Source: a virus. From it: a DNA stretch of 36,371 bases. The DNA is taken from positions 1-36,371 of IMG/VR virus record IMGVR_UViG_3300042934_000419; one strand, 5' to 3'. The translations under genes and the position numbers were made by a program. Positions within the stretch are counted from its first letter, which is position 1. Each line of letters begins with the position of its first letter. Below the pieces are notes generated by a model. That model was not told the origin of the DNA and searched no databases. It saw nothing but the letters and a program-made list of their open reading frames with translations. Positions 1-6,856 of the stretch are shown piece after piece.

Positions 1-32
1 GTCTTAGAAAATAAAAAATATGAAAAATTCAA
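1..32. repeat. terminal direct repeat, copy 1 (circular-contig overlap)
   Basis: These 32 bases are identical to the last 32 bases of the window (36340-36371). The flanking genes, HNH here and TerS at the other end, are normally adjacent in HK97-type phages. This therefore looks like the overlap left when a circular molecule or a phage with joined cohesive ends is linearised by an assembler. A true short terminal repeat cannot be excluded from sequence alone. Confidence 0.9.
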
Positions 33-328
33 GGGGGGGCCTGGACCAGGTCACCACCGGAGTCGAACATCAGTCCGGGTTCAATCAGCTGCTCGGCGCT
101 GCCATGGTGCTCTTGATTGTGGCAGTCCTGGCATACATACTCCAGTAGCCTGTGGTTCAGGCTGACGTTCGGATCGTCTATGTTATCTGGCGTCAGATAT
201 ACAGTGTGATGGACGATCTTACCCGGCTTGCTGCAGCGTTCGCACAGTCCGAACACCTTTGTGATGTACGAAGAGCGGCATTCCTTCCAAGCCTTTGAAG
301 CATAAAACTTCTTAGCCCACGGTTTCAT
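29..328 (-). CDS. HNH endonuclease, packaging-associated
   Basis: A 99-residue HNH nuclease. The N-terminus (MKPWAKKFYASKAWKECR) is the usual 'phage HNH beside terminase' start. It has the CERC zinc pair, the paired histidines of VHH, the central Asn of SLNHRLL, and the C-terminal CQDCHNQEH. Across the circular junction it lies directly upstream of TerS and TerL. In HK97-like phages this HNH protein works with the large terminase to cut at cos. Its ATG overlaps the previous gene's stop (ATGA), implying translational coupling. Family and context are clear; the cos role is known for the family and inferred here. Confidence 0.9.
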   Translation of the reverse strand: MKPWAKKFYASKAWKECRSSYITKVFGLCERCSKPGKIVHHTVYLTPDNIDDPNVSLNHRLLEYVCQDCHNQEHHGSAEQLIEPGLMFDSGGDLVQAPP

Positions 329-489
329 AGTGCCTCTTCACCAGAAGGCTCAGCCTTTAGCATAATGGACTTATACTTCTCGTTGTACTCACCTCTAACG
401 TCTTCCGGGATCCGCTCATCATCGATCGTCTGCGCGAAAACTTCAAGCATCGCTTGAAATACTGGAATGTTAAGTACATCAATTTTCAC
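325..489 (-). CDS. small late-operon protein, unknown function
   Basis: A 54-residue protein (MKIDVLNIPVFQAMLEVFAQ...), first gene of the presumed late operon. I chose the GTG at 489 because an AAAGGAGGG ribosome site sits 6 bases upstream. The open frame extends further up to 684, but that part runs backward through a terminator and the end of the late-regulator gene, so it is not believable as coding. It is acidic and mostly helical-looking, with no recognised domain. It is coupled to the HNH gene by an ATGA overlap. Confidence 0.7.
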   Translation of the reverse strand: MKIDVLNIPVFQAMLEVFAQTIDDERIPEDVRGEYNEKYKSIMLKAEPSGEEAL

Positions 490-511
490 ACTAACCCTCC
501 TTTCTAGAATC

Positions 512-536
512 AAAAAGAGCCGCTTTTCAGCGACTC
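512..536 (-). terminator. intrinsic terminator between late regulator and HNH operon
   Basis: Read on the minus strand, a 7-bp stem (GAGTCGC/GCGGCTC, one G-U pair) with a 6-base loop is followed by TTTTTG. It lies between the promoter at 583-611 and the first late gene. It could end early-operon transcripts or serve as a read-through control point for late expression. Confidence 0.75.
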
Positions 537-582
537 CACCCACTAACTGCCTATAAACATGCGCATGATTATAAGTTATTCC

Positions 583-611
583 TATAAATAGTGGGCTTTT
601 GTACGGGTCAA
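583..611 (-). promoter_or_regulatory. candidate late promoter (TTGACC-N17-TTTATA)
   Basis: On the minus strand a TTGACC -35 box (611-606, overlapping the stop of the late-regulator gene) is separated by exactly 17 bases from TTTATA (588-583). A perfect 10-bp palindrome CATGCGCATG follows at 564-573. It is the last promoter-like sequence before the terminator and the HNH/terminase/structural genes, so it is the natural candidate for the late promoter. The assignment is inference from position. Confidence 0.5.
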
Positions 612-1111
612 TCCCATAAGAACAGGTTCTGTTCAAGCTCCTGGCTGACACGCTTTTGCGCTTCCTCGACATAAGCTTGTACACTGGAGCGGGATATGCC
701 GATCATGTTAGCGATTTGCCCGAAGCTGAAGCATTCACCGTGAGCCAGTAGATAGCACTCCCGCTGCCGGGGACTGAGGTACCGTAGAGCTTCGTCAATC
801 CGCTCCCGCTGGTCATCGGTCAAGTTGCTCGGGCTGCCGGCGGTGGAGCGGCTGGCGAATGCCTGCATGCGTACCGGATCGAGGAGCACTTCCCGCTCAT
901 AGCCAGCTCGCCGCTCAATGCCCCGCTTGTTACCCGGCCGGCGCCCGGTGTTCAGCCACTCGATGGTATATTCACAGTCCGATATCATACCGGATATGAC
1001 TTTCCTGTCATCTGCATCAGCCCTCCGGTAAGCCCGCTCCGCCAGCAGCCGCGACCGTTCGTAATTGATGCTTGTGGCCGCTCCCAAGTCAATAATGGTC
1101 CAGTCCGGCAT
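608..1111 (-). CDS. sigma-like late transcription regulator
   Basis: A 167-residue protein of the phage sigma-factor-like/positive control family. The middle carries GRRPGNKRGIERR and DPVRMQAFASRSTAGSPSN, which I recognise from Bacillus and Geobacillus phage homologues. The C-terminus (about 118-165) is a sigma region 4-like helix-turn-helix: LSPRQRECYLLAHGECFSFG, then QIANMIGISRSSVQ. I placed the start at ATG 1111, preceded by AAGGAGGA; the open frame to 1192 lacks a ribosome site. It is the last early gene and sits just upstream of the candidate late promoter, so it probably switches on the packaging, structural and lysis genes. Confidence 0.85.
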   Translation of the reverse strand: MPDWTIIDLGAATSINYERSRLLAERAYRRADADDRKVISGMISDCEYTIEWLNTGRRPGNKRGIERRAGYEREVLLDPVRMQAFASRSTAGSPSNLTDDQRERIDEALRYLSPRQRECYLLAHGECFSFGQIANMIGISRSSVQAYVEEAQKRVSQELEQNLFLWD

Positions 1112-1136
1112 GATGCGTTCCTCCTTCTGGATGTGT

Positions 1137-1346
1137 TCAATCATAGCGGCTGCCCCGCCGGCGTCTTCCGTCTTCTTCGAGCTGGATGTCACTGATCACG
1201 AATGCAGCAGCTGCCGGTACAAAGATACCGTCGTGCTCTCCGGAGTTGATCCGGTATCCGTCCCGCTCCCGTTTGGCTCTAAATGCTACGCCAGAGACGA
1301 TCTGTCCTGTAGGCGCTGTAAGGCTCTGTGTTGTCTTTATAATCAT
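1137..1346 (-). CDS. hypothetical phage protein
   Basis: A 69-residue basic protein beginning MIIKTTQSLTAPTGQIVSG. AAGGAGGA lies about 11 bases before the ATG. No domain is recognised. The C-terminus is Arg-rich (RRRRGSRYD), which might contact nucleic acid, though this is a guess. It lies in the early operon just before the late regulator. Confidence 0.6.
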   Translation of the reverse strand: MIIKTTQSLTAPTGQIVSGVAFRAKRERDGYRINSGEHDGIFVPAAAAFVISDIQLEEDGRRRRGSRYD

Positions 1347-1443
1347 AGGGGTATATTCCTCCTTATAAGGATAAGTAATCAGGGCTGCGGCCCCCGCTGC
1401 GCTGGGATTATTCTGTCGGGATGATGGCCTCCGGCCAAATACA

Positions 1444-1866
1444 TCACTTTATCCTGAATCCGCCTGACTTTTCTGCGAATTCCGCAAAGCCTTCCACTTT
1501 TTCGATTGTTTCAATGGCTGCTGGTAGATTATAGGTATTAAATTCCTTGTTCCACTCTTCCATTCGAGCCCTTTCTTCCTCAGTTAGGGCTTCCCATTCT
1601 TCACGCTTTCCCCGTTCAACACTGGCCCATCCCCTCGCGACAGCCGCCATTAAAAGTGCGTTTTTCTTAGTAATGTAGTAGCCGTCCATTGACATTGGGC
1701 TGGCGCCTCTCTTGTCAGCATAATAACGGTAAGATGCTGGTCTGATGGAATTTCCGGCCCCGATCACAAGGCCAACTCCAATTTCAAGCAGAATATAAGG
1801 CCAGAAGAAGACTCCATAACTGATTGGTTCAACATCTTTTTTCCTTGGATAAAGGTCATACGGCAT
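1444..1866 (-). CDS. hypothetical phage protein
   Basis: A 140-residue protein beginning MPYDLYPRKKDVEPISYGVF. Residues about 20-38 (FFWPYILLEIGVGLVIGAG) are hydrophobic enough for one membrane segment. The C-terminal half is charged and helical (KREEWEALTEEERARMEEWN). GGGGGAG precedes the ATG. I do not recognise the family. It sits in the early operon between YopX and the late regulator. Confidence 0.7.
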   Translation of the reverse strand: MPYDLYPRKKDVEPISYGVFFWPYILLEIGVGLVIGAGNSIRPASYRYYADKRGASPMSMDGYYITKKNALLMAAVARGWASVERGKREEWEALTEEERARMEEWNKEFNTYNLPAAIETIEKVEGFAEFAEKSGGFRIK

Positions 1867-1881
1867 ATCCTCTTCTCCCCC

Positions 1882-2253
1882 TTATACCTCTAGTAGTTCT
1901 GGATTCTCGTAGATTGAACCTATGACTTCGGATTGAACCAGCTTTCCGTCTGATTCCAGCCTGTGGTAGATACTTGGGTTTCGAGTGAACACCATGTAAG
2001 CACAATGTTCCTTAACCCACTCAACTTCTCCAGCGCCGTAATCATCCTGCAGGATATCCCCTTCGTAGATCTCCCGGCCGTTCTTGTCCTGGAGTCCGGT
2101 GTATTGCAGCAGAACGATGTTTCCCTTCCGATGCTCTTCGAATGGATCATTGTATGATTCAACGCCATTCATGTCCTCCATATACGGCACTATCTCTGCA
2201 TCGTCTTCCGAATCACGTACTACCCACGCCCGGAACTTAATCTCTCTGCTCAT
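1882..2253 (-). CDS. YopX family protein
   Basis: A 123-residue protein with the hallmarks of the YopX family: start MSREIKFRAWV, central LLQYTGLQDKNGREIYEGDI, and the ending VIGSIYENPELL. The ATG at 2253 has GAGGGGAGG upstream; seven further upstream codons are open but lack a ribosome site. YopX proteins are common in Gram-positive phage early regions and their biochemical role is not established. The broken gene at 2271-2501 ends 18 bases upstream, so the two were probably co-translated neighbours. Confidence 0.88.
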   Translation of the reverse strand: MSREIKFRAWVVRDSEDDAEIVPYMEDMNGVESYNDPFEEHRKGNIVLLQYTGLQDKNGREIYEGDILQDDYGAGEVEWVKEHCAYMVFTRNPSIYHRLESDGKLVQSEVIGSIYENPELLEV

Positions 2254-2270
2254 ACTGGTTATGCCTCCCC

Positions 2271-2501
2271 TCAATCCAACCGGATTGCGAAATTAAATGT
2301 TTGGTCTGGTCTCCATGGCCGGGTTCCTGATCCCTTGAAGCCATGGACCTGTTCATATACCTTAAGCACAGGCTGTGCGCGCTCCTCGGCATCTTCCCCT
2401 TTGAAATGTGCCCAAGGCTTTGTTCCGATTCTCACGACTTGCCCGCCCGCTTCCTGAACCGCCTTTGCAAGTCATGGATGAGCTTGCTTTACTGTTGGCA
2501 T
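2271..2501 (-). pseudogene. small early gene interrupted by an in-frame TGA
   Basis: An AAAGGAG site followed by ATG at 2501 starts the peptide MPTVKQAHP, then TGA at 2474-2472. The same frame continues open for 66 more codons (LAKAVQEAGGQVVRIG, then TKPWAHFKGEDAEERAQPVL and onward) to a stop at 2273-2271. The downstream part reads as a plausible protein, fills the gap between two tight genes, and uses the same frame as the good start. I therefore read it as an 85-codon-type gene inactivated by a nonsense change. Stop-codon read-through or a sequencing error are the alternatives. The family is not recognised. Confidence 0.6.
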
Positions 2502-2533
2502 GCTTATCAGCTCCTTTATAGGGGAGAGGGTGG

Positions 2534-2884
2534 TTAACCCTCGTCCTCATCTTGGTTTAAAATACCTGTTACTGTCAGATCACCAATAGCGTGCTGGTAG
2601 ATGTTATCCTCCGATTGACAGATCGGACAGGCCGGGAAGCAGCCTGCGGGCCACGGATCGTCAACTACAGCAAAGGTATAATTCGGTTTGTGCATCTCGC
2701 ACTCGTAAATAGTTACTGATACTGTTTGATTCTTTTCCAGAGGGACTGCCTTTATTTCGATCAGCTCGCTATTCGTACCGCCACACTCCGGGCAGCCGGG
2801 CTCCTCCAGCTCATCGCCCGGGATCTGCTCGACAGAGTAACCCCGTCCGCATTCACAGCGGCGTTTTTCCCAATACTCTTTCAC
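2534..2884 (-). CDS. zinc-ribbon hypothetical protein
   Basis: A 116-residue Cys-rich protein. The GTG at 2884 is preceded by AAAGGAGGGG. Cysteine pairs appear as CECG (near residue 10), CPECGG (about residue 30), a single C in YECEMH, and CPIC (about residue 86), suggesting two zinc-ribbon knuckles. The tail is acidic (NQDEDEG). It overlaps the upstream gene's stop by 4 bases. Function is unknown; such small zinc proteins are frequent in phage early operons. Confidence 0.7.
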   Translation of the reverse strand: MKEYWEKRRCECGRGYSVEQIPGDELEEPGCPECGGTNSELIEIKAVPLEKNQTVSVTIYECEMHKPNYTFAVVDDPWPAGCFPACPICQSEDNIYQHAIGDLTVTGILNQDEDEG

Positions 2885-3363
2885 TCTTGCCCCTCCTTTG
2901 ATGGCCGCCAAGATGACCCTCTTTTCTTAGCATCCTCCCAAGCCTCTTTTGTCCAGCTACTGAACCATTTTGAATGCCAGTCCATAAAGCGCCGTTCGGC
3001 ATCGCTGTCTTTCCATACCCAAGGTGTCCACTGAACGTCTTCCTTACCGCGCCAAGGTTTTATTCTCCATCTATCAGGATGGGATAGCATAAATTGCTGT
3101 TCTATGCAGTTTGGATTAACGACATAATCCGGATTTCCCAAAATCCCTGCATCCCCACCGAAGTGATACCGATGCTTGCCTGTTCCTTCTATGATCAGGA
3201 AGAGTCCTTGTGGCTCTCCGGATCCTGACCAGTCAAGCCATTCCTGGTAAGCAATCAGTTGCAATGATTTCATATTCGGGTGCTGCTCAATTGCCCGGAC
3301 GTCAATCTTTGCACCTTCCCATGCCGTATTTAGGAAATCTGCGAATAGATCCAGTTGCAACAT
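2881..3363 (-). CDS. hypothetical phage protein, Trp-rich
   Basis: A 160-residue protein (MLQLDLFADFLNTAWEGAKI...), ATG preceded by GGGAGGTAACAGGC. It is unusually rich in tryptophan, especially in the C-terminal half (DRWRIKPWRGKEDVQWTPWV). No family is recognised. A 6-bp-stem hairpin lies just upstream of its ribosome site (3379-3395), and its stop overlaps the next start by 4 bases. Confidence 0.7.
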   Translation of the reverse strand: MLQLDLFADFLNTAWEGAKIDVRAIEQHPNMKSLQLIAYQEWLDWSGSGEPQGLFLIIEGTGKHRYHFGGDAGILGNPDYVVNPNCIEQQFMLSHPDRWRIKPWRGKEDVQWTPWVWKDSDAERRFMDWHSKWFSSWTKEAWEDAKKRGSSWRPSKEGQE

Positions 3364-3378
3364 GCCTGTTACCTCCCT

Positions 3379-3395
3379 GGGGCTATGAAAGCCCC
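3379..3395 (-). other. hairpin next to the ribosome site of the 2881-3363 gene
   Basis: On the minus strand GGGGCT-TTCAT-AGCCCC forms a short GC-rich stem directly 5' of the AGGGAGG ribosome site. There is no T-run, so it is not an obvious terminator. It may modulate translation or mRNA stability; this is inference. Confidence 0.35.
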
Positions 3396-3429
3396 TCGTA
3401 ATTACAGCTGACGGATATCTATAGACTTT

Positions 3430-3660
3430 TTAGTAGTTTCGCGGCTTATATTCCTCTTTGGTTTCGTTCCAGCCGCACTTTTCACAAATCTTATCGCCAT
3501 TTTCAAACAGCTCTACGCGCACCCTGCCGCAGTTTTTACATTCCTCACCGGAGTATCCGATTAGCTTCCACTTTTTCTCTGCCTTCTCGCAGTCTGGGCA
3601 TATACCAGGCTGTGGCAAATCACAAAAGCATATGACACAAAACGGATGATCAAGTGCCAT
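3430..3660 (-). CDS. zinc-ribbon miniprotein
   Basis: A 76-residue protein with Cys motifs CVICFC, CPDC, CKNC and CEKC, giving at least two probable zinc knuckles. GAAGGGG lies before the ATG. Function is unknown. It follows the methyltransferase pair in the early operon. Confidence 0.75.
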   Translation of the reverse strand: MALDHPFCVICFCDLPQPGICPDCEKAEKKWKLIGYSGEECKNCGRVRVELFENGDKICEKCGWNETKEEYKPRNY

Positions 3661-3699
3661 AACATCGCCCCTTCCTACGCCGTATCTTCGGACTATGCA

Positions 3700-4662
3700 T
3701 CAAGCTCTCTCGGATTCTATCATCGCTATAATGGCTACAATTGGTAAAACCTGCAACGGAACAACGCCATTTCCCAGCATCTTCAACCGTGGAACTCGCC
3801 CCTTGACTCCACTGGCGACTCTTGGAGGCTCCCATTCGTATTGTGGCTGGCCCATAAGCGCCGGCTGCTGGTGGTTAAGAATGTACTGAACGTAGTCGCT
3901 TAGATTGTCCAGCACTCCCGGCAAATCAATGTCCTTTGTTAAATCAGTCCACCCCGCAGGCAAGCACATCAGCCCTTCTACCCAATCCGGGTTAAGCTGC
4001 CCGGCATGACCAGAACGCATTACAGCACCCGGTATCGTGTCTCGGTCTATTTGTGATGGTGGTAAAGTAGCATTCTTACAATCTTGAGCTGCTGGTGTGG
4101 GCCAGAGCTTTACAGCATCATTCAGCCCAATCGTCCATCCTTGTTCCCGTTTCCTTATTGCCCTGGGTCCATTCGGATCATCACCACTGCGATAATCCCT
4201 TGCTTGTGGAGTCGCCCAGAAACGTACATCATCACGCAATGACCGCGTCTGTCCTCCGCCCGTTGTACCAACAGCATCAGCAGCGTTAGGAGTCGCCCAA
4301 AGCCCCGACGATGAAGATTCGGAATCTTTCGTGCGATGCCCCGACCGCGCAAGCTGGTATAAGGATTGGCTGCGACCGATATCCCATGTCTTCAAAGTCT
4401 TGCCGGATACTGTCGAGCACCGTCTGCGCTTCCTCTTCGGTAAATCCTTCGTCTCCCAAGACAAATTCCCAATCTGACTGCGCCATACTGACGAGTCCTC
4501 TAACATTTTCACCAATGACCCAAGTCGGTCTGCACTCTTCAATGACTCTCCGCATTTCTGGCCAGAGATAACGGTCATCGGATGTACCTTCGCGTTTACC
4601 CGCATGCGAGAAGGGCTGACAAGGAAATCCTCCGGAAATAACGTCAATTGCTCCAATACCAA
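3700..4662 (-). CDS. C5 cytosine methyltransferase, C-terminal part (out-of-frame ORF)
   Basis: A 320-codon frame whose last roughly 200 residues are the target-recognition and C-terminal part of a phage cytosine-5 methyltransferase. It contains WATPNAADAVG, WATPQARDYRSG, WPTPAAQDCKN, LNPDWVEGLMCLPAGWTD and the final motif X-like LGNGVVPLQV. Its first 120 or so codons (4662-4286) run in the +1 frame inside the catalytic half. The catalytic half stops at 4286 exactly where this part would be expected to join. The simplest reading is one gene split by a single-base frameshift near 4290-4320. A separate TTG start at 4662 with AGAGGAG upstream is possible. If the parts associate, the enzyme could still be active. 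Confidence 0.65.
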   Translation of the reverse strand: MVLEQLTLFPEDFLVSPSRMRVNAKVHPMTVISGQKCGESLKSADRLGSLVKMLEDSSVWRSQIGNLSWETKDLPKRKRRRCSTVSGKTLKTWDIGRSQSLYQLARSGHRTKDSESSSSGLWATPNAADAVGTTGGGQTRSLRDDVRFWATPQARDYRSGDDPNGPRAIRKREQGWTIGLNDAVKLWPTPAAQDCKNATLPPSQIDRDTIPGAVMRSGHAGQLNPDWVEGLMCLPAGWTDLTKDIDLPGVLDNLSDYVQYILNHQQPALMGQPQYEWEPPRVASGVKGRVPRLKMLGNGVVPLQVLPIVAIIAMIESERA

Positions 4663-4846
4663 GTTTCGTCAACTCCTCTCTTGTTACATTGCGAATATCA
4701 TCTATGATAGGAACACCGGGCCAACGCTTCTGCAGCAGCTCTTGACAAGCAGGTTCACGTTCACAAAACGCGACTGTTTCCATGCCGACAAGGTGTGTTG
4801 CAATGTCGATCCCACCGTATCCACTGAATAAGCTCAAATGATTCAA
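4286..4846 (-). CDS. C5 cytosine methyltransferase, catalytic N-terminal part
   Basis: A 186-residue fragment holding the catalytic motifs of DNA (cytosine-5) methyltransferases. These are motif I LSLFSGYGGID (AdoMet site), motif IV GGFPCQPFS with the catalytic Cys76, motif VI GENVRG with Glu113, and motif VIII around ERFRIFIVG. The TTG at 4846 has AAGGAG 8 bases upstream, which I prefer to the upstream GTG at 4870. The protein stops right after motif VIII; the recognition domain and motifs IX-X follow in the +1 frame (3700-4662). A complete enzyme would protect phage DNA against host restriction. Confidence 0.8.
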   Translation of the reverse strand: MNHLSLFSGYGGIDIATHLVGMETVAFCEREPACQELLQKRWPGVPIIDDIRNVTREELTKLGIGAIDVISGGFPCQPFSHAGKREGTSDDRYLWPEMRRVIEECRPTWVIGENVRGLVSMAQSDWEFVLGDEGFTEEEAQTVLDSIRQDFEDMGYRSQPILIPACAVGASHERFRIFIVGALGDS

Positions 4847-4879
4847 ATCTGTAGCTCCTTCCTGATGCACGGTATGCCT

Positions 4880-5200
4880 CTACTGCGGCGTACCCATAAT
4901 CTCGCGCTTATGCAGCCTGTCCTTGATCTCCTCATAAGCATATGTCCGGTCATACAGGGCGTGATAACGGTGACTGGTGTCATTTGTGCCCGCTCCGGCA
5001 TTAGCTAAATACAGGAAAGCTGATGGCTTCTCGTGACCACCCGTGAGGATTGGCACGCCCAAATCCTTGCAGCGTGTCTTGCTCAGCAGCACAGCGAATG
5101 GATATGTGGTTCCGTTCCATCTGCCGGTGCGCGGGATGAAATACGGCAGCCCGCTTTCCAACACCTCTTGACGGTTGAATCTCCCTTGTTCGTTTGGCAT
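4880..5200 (-). CDS. hypothetical protein, paralogue of the 5766-6068 gene
   Basis: A 106-residue protein (MPNEQGRFNRQEVLESGLPY...) with AAGGAGG before the ATG. It aligns along most of its length with the gene at 5766-6068. Shared features are an MP-x-x-x-G start, a G-x-P-x-x-I segment, a conserved RC-x-x-LG, then P-x-A-(F/Y)-L-(Y/H)-(L/V)-A. Function is unknown. The two copies flank a zinc-ribbon gene and a 51-residue gene, suggesting an old tandem duplication. Confidence 0.72.
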   Translation of the reverse strand: MPNEQGRFNRQEVLESGLPYFIPRTGRWNGTTYPFAVLLSKTRCKDLGVPILTGGHEKPSAFLYLANAGAGTNDTSHRYHALYDRTYAYEEIKDRLHKREIMGTPQ

Positions 5201-5218
5201 GTCATCCTCCTTATAGGC

Positions 5219-5374
5219 CTAAGCCCGCTCCTTGATTTTGTATTGCACCCTGCCATATTTGGGCTTGCAGCGTCTCAGAATCTCAGTCTCAGCTGCTTCC
5301 CGCTCCCAGCGCCGGGCGTACTTATCTTGAAGGACTGTATATAGTTCTTGATGTGTTGCTGCTTTCCAGTTCAA
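5219..5374 (-). CDS. 51-residue hypothetical protein
   Basis: A small basic protein beginning (TTG start read as Met) NWKAATHQELYTVLQDKY and ending KPKYGRVQYKIKERA. The TTG at 5374 has GAGGGAGG 8 bases upstream, and the gene fits exactly between its neighbours. Function is unknown. Confidence 0.6.
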   Translation of the reverse strand: MNWKAATHQELYTVLQDKYARRWEREAAETEILRRCKPKYGRVQYKIKERA

Positions 5375-5409
5375 AGTAATAACCTCCCTCGGCTACCGCT
5401 TCGCTAGGA

Positions 5410-5769
5410 TTATGCTGTCGGTCGTTGGCCTGCGGCCGGAGCGGGACCTTTCCACCGCCATTCCTCATCTGCCGTTATGATCAATCGGCCGCTGCCGTCG
5501 TTACTCTCAATGGTGTACTGGTTGCGCTCGTCAGGCTGGCCGGGACGATACCATGGGTTGATGCTGAAGGACAGCTCGGGCTGCCGGTTTAAAAATTCCG
5601 CTACAGTGTTCCAGGCTTGCTGTACTTCTTGCGGTATAGGGGTTGTACTCAATGCAAACCCTCCTTCAATGGTTAATTGCTCAGCTCCCCAGCCGCAGCA
5701 GGGGCAGCGGAATACATTGCGCTTTATCTCTTGCATATCAGCTGCGCACTCCAGGCAGATCAGAATCAT
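5410..5769 (-). CDS. hypothetical protein with N-terminal zinc ribbon
   Basis: A 119-residue protein. The first 30 residues form a probable zinc ribbon (CLECAAD then CPCCGWG). The rest is a small domain with ELSFSINPWYRPG and RLIITADEEWRWKG. Its ATG overlaps the stop of the preceding gene by 4 bases. Function is unknown. Confidence 0.7.
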   Translation of the reverse strand: MILICLECAADMQEIKRNVFRCPCCGWGAEQLTIEGGFALSTTPIPQEVQQAWNTVAEFLNRQPELSFSINPWYRPGQPDERNQYTIESNDGSGRLIITADEEWRWKGPAPAAGQRPTA

Positions 5770-6068
5770 AACTGTTCCTCCGCAGCTGCCAACTCCGCGG
5801 GAGTAAGCCGGGATACATCGACCTGCTCCCGGGCCCGTACATAAAGTGGAGCGTAGCTATTCGGAGGAATGGCTCTGGCTACATGCAGGTAAGCTGCTGG
5901 CTGCTCCCAGGCTGCGATATGGGCACCCAGCTCCGCGCATCGGTAACGGGGCAGCAATATCCATCCCTCGGGCCTCGCAGGACGCCATCCGGGTCCTCCG
6001 GTGATATAAACAGGCCTGCCGCATGTTTTTACCTCGGAGCGGGTCAGCCAGCCGTTCTGGTCAGGCAT
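5766..6068 (-). CDS. hypothetical protein, paralogue of the 4880-5200 gene
   Basis: A 100-residue protein (MPDQNGWLTRSEVKTCGRPV...) related to the 4880-5200 gene, sharing the R-x-E-V start region, the RCAELG/RCKDLG core and the P-A-A-Y-L-H-V-A/P-S-A-F-L-Y-L-A segment. It overlaps the end of the RecU gene by 8 bases. Function is unknown. Confidence 0.72.
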   Translation of the reverse strand: MPDQNGWLTRSEVKTCGRPVYITGGPGWRPARPEGWILLPRYRCAELGAHIAAWEQPAAYLHVARAIPPNSYAPLYVRAREQVDVSRLTPAELAAAEEQL

Positions 6069-6618
6069 TTGCCTGGTCTCCGAAGTACAGCCGATCCACT
6101 ACGGCCAGATAATCAAGCGGGACGCGAGCAGCCTGCACTTCGTAACCCTCAACTTCAAAATCATCCAACGTTATACTCTTCCTGCCGCCGGCAGCTGCTT
6201 GCCGTACAAACGCCCGGAGTGCGGTGAAGGGCAGGAGGTATGTCCTGCGCTGTTTACGATATTCAATAAGCACGAAGCAGATGGCACCGTATGAGTAACA
6301 TTTGGATAAGTGCTCAAATTGGTGGTCTGAAATATTTTTTAGATCGAACCGGTCCAGCTCCTTAGTGCTCTTTGCCTCAAAGTAGATCGCCCGGCCGCGG
6401 TAGATGCCGTCATAATCAACGGTCGATTTGGCTTCGTAGTATCCGGCAAGCACCCGGGTACCGGATGACTTCATAACTTTCACCGGCGTGGGCCGCTTCT
6501 GGATGGCAGCCAGGCCCTGAGCCTCGTACATCTCATTGGTTCTGTTCAGCATTTCCTCAAAGGCTTGTCCACGGTTACCGTACTTAATTTGCTTTTGCTC
6601 TTGGATTCTTGCGGCCAT
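6061..6618 (-). CDS. recU: RecU-like Holliday junction resolvase
   Basis: A 185-residue nuclease of the RecU family. It has the N-terminal YGNRGQAFEEML, then YEAKSTVDYDGIYRGR and the catalytic YFEAKST (D68 or D70, E81, K83), followed by HQFEHLSKCYSYGAICFVLI. RecU resolves four-way junctions made during recombination and phage replication. ATG 6618 is preceded by GGGAGGAAAGGG; the 11 upstream codons overlap the previous gene and lack a ribosome site. It sits behind the replication initiator, a usual arrangement in Gram-positive phages. Confidence 0.87.
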   Translation of the reverse strand: MAARIQEQKQIKYGNRGQAFEEMLNRTNEMYEAQGLAAIQKRPTPVKVMKSSGTRVLAGYYEAKSTVDYDGIYRGRAIYFEAKSTKELDRFDLKNISDHQFEHLSKCYSYGAICFVLIEYRKQRRTYLLPFTALRAFVRQAAAGGRKSITLDDFEVEGYEVQAARVPLDYLAVVDRLYFGDQANA

Positions 6619-6856
6619 CCCTTTCCTCCCTTCGCTCGGCAATCTGGTCAACCATATCCACCAGACGAGCGTAGATATATTCTCTTGCTACATCCTTGGT
6701 CACTCCGCTGGCACTGGCTTCTGCTGTGATCTGAGCAACGATGTGATCTGCAGCTTCCAGCTTTTCAAACAGCCGATATTCCAGCGAATCGAAAACTTCT
6801 TCAACCTGTTGGACCATCCATTTTTCGCGGTACCGTTGTTTTGCAGCAGCGCTCAC
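6584..6856 (-). CDS. hypothetical protein between DnaD-like and RecU
   Basis: A 90-residue, mainly helical protein (MSAAAKQRYREKWMVQQVEE...). The GTG start overlaps the initiator's stop (GTGA), so translation is probably coupled. It occupies the slot where many phages carry a DnaC-type helicase loader, but it is far too small and has no Walker motif. No family is recognised. Confidence 0.7.
   Translation of the reverse strand: MSAAAKQRYREKWMVQQVEEVFDSLEYRLFEKLEAADHIVAQITAEASASGVTKDVAREYIYARLVDMVDQIAERREERDGRKNPRAKAN

Noticed and set aside
2362-2550. 62-codon minus-strand frame in the gap before YopX
   Set aside because: A different frame from the one with the good ribosome site; basic low-complexity composition; the interrupted frame 2271-2501 explains the gap better.
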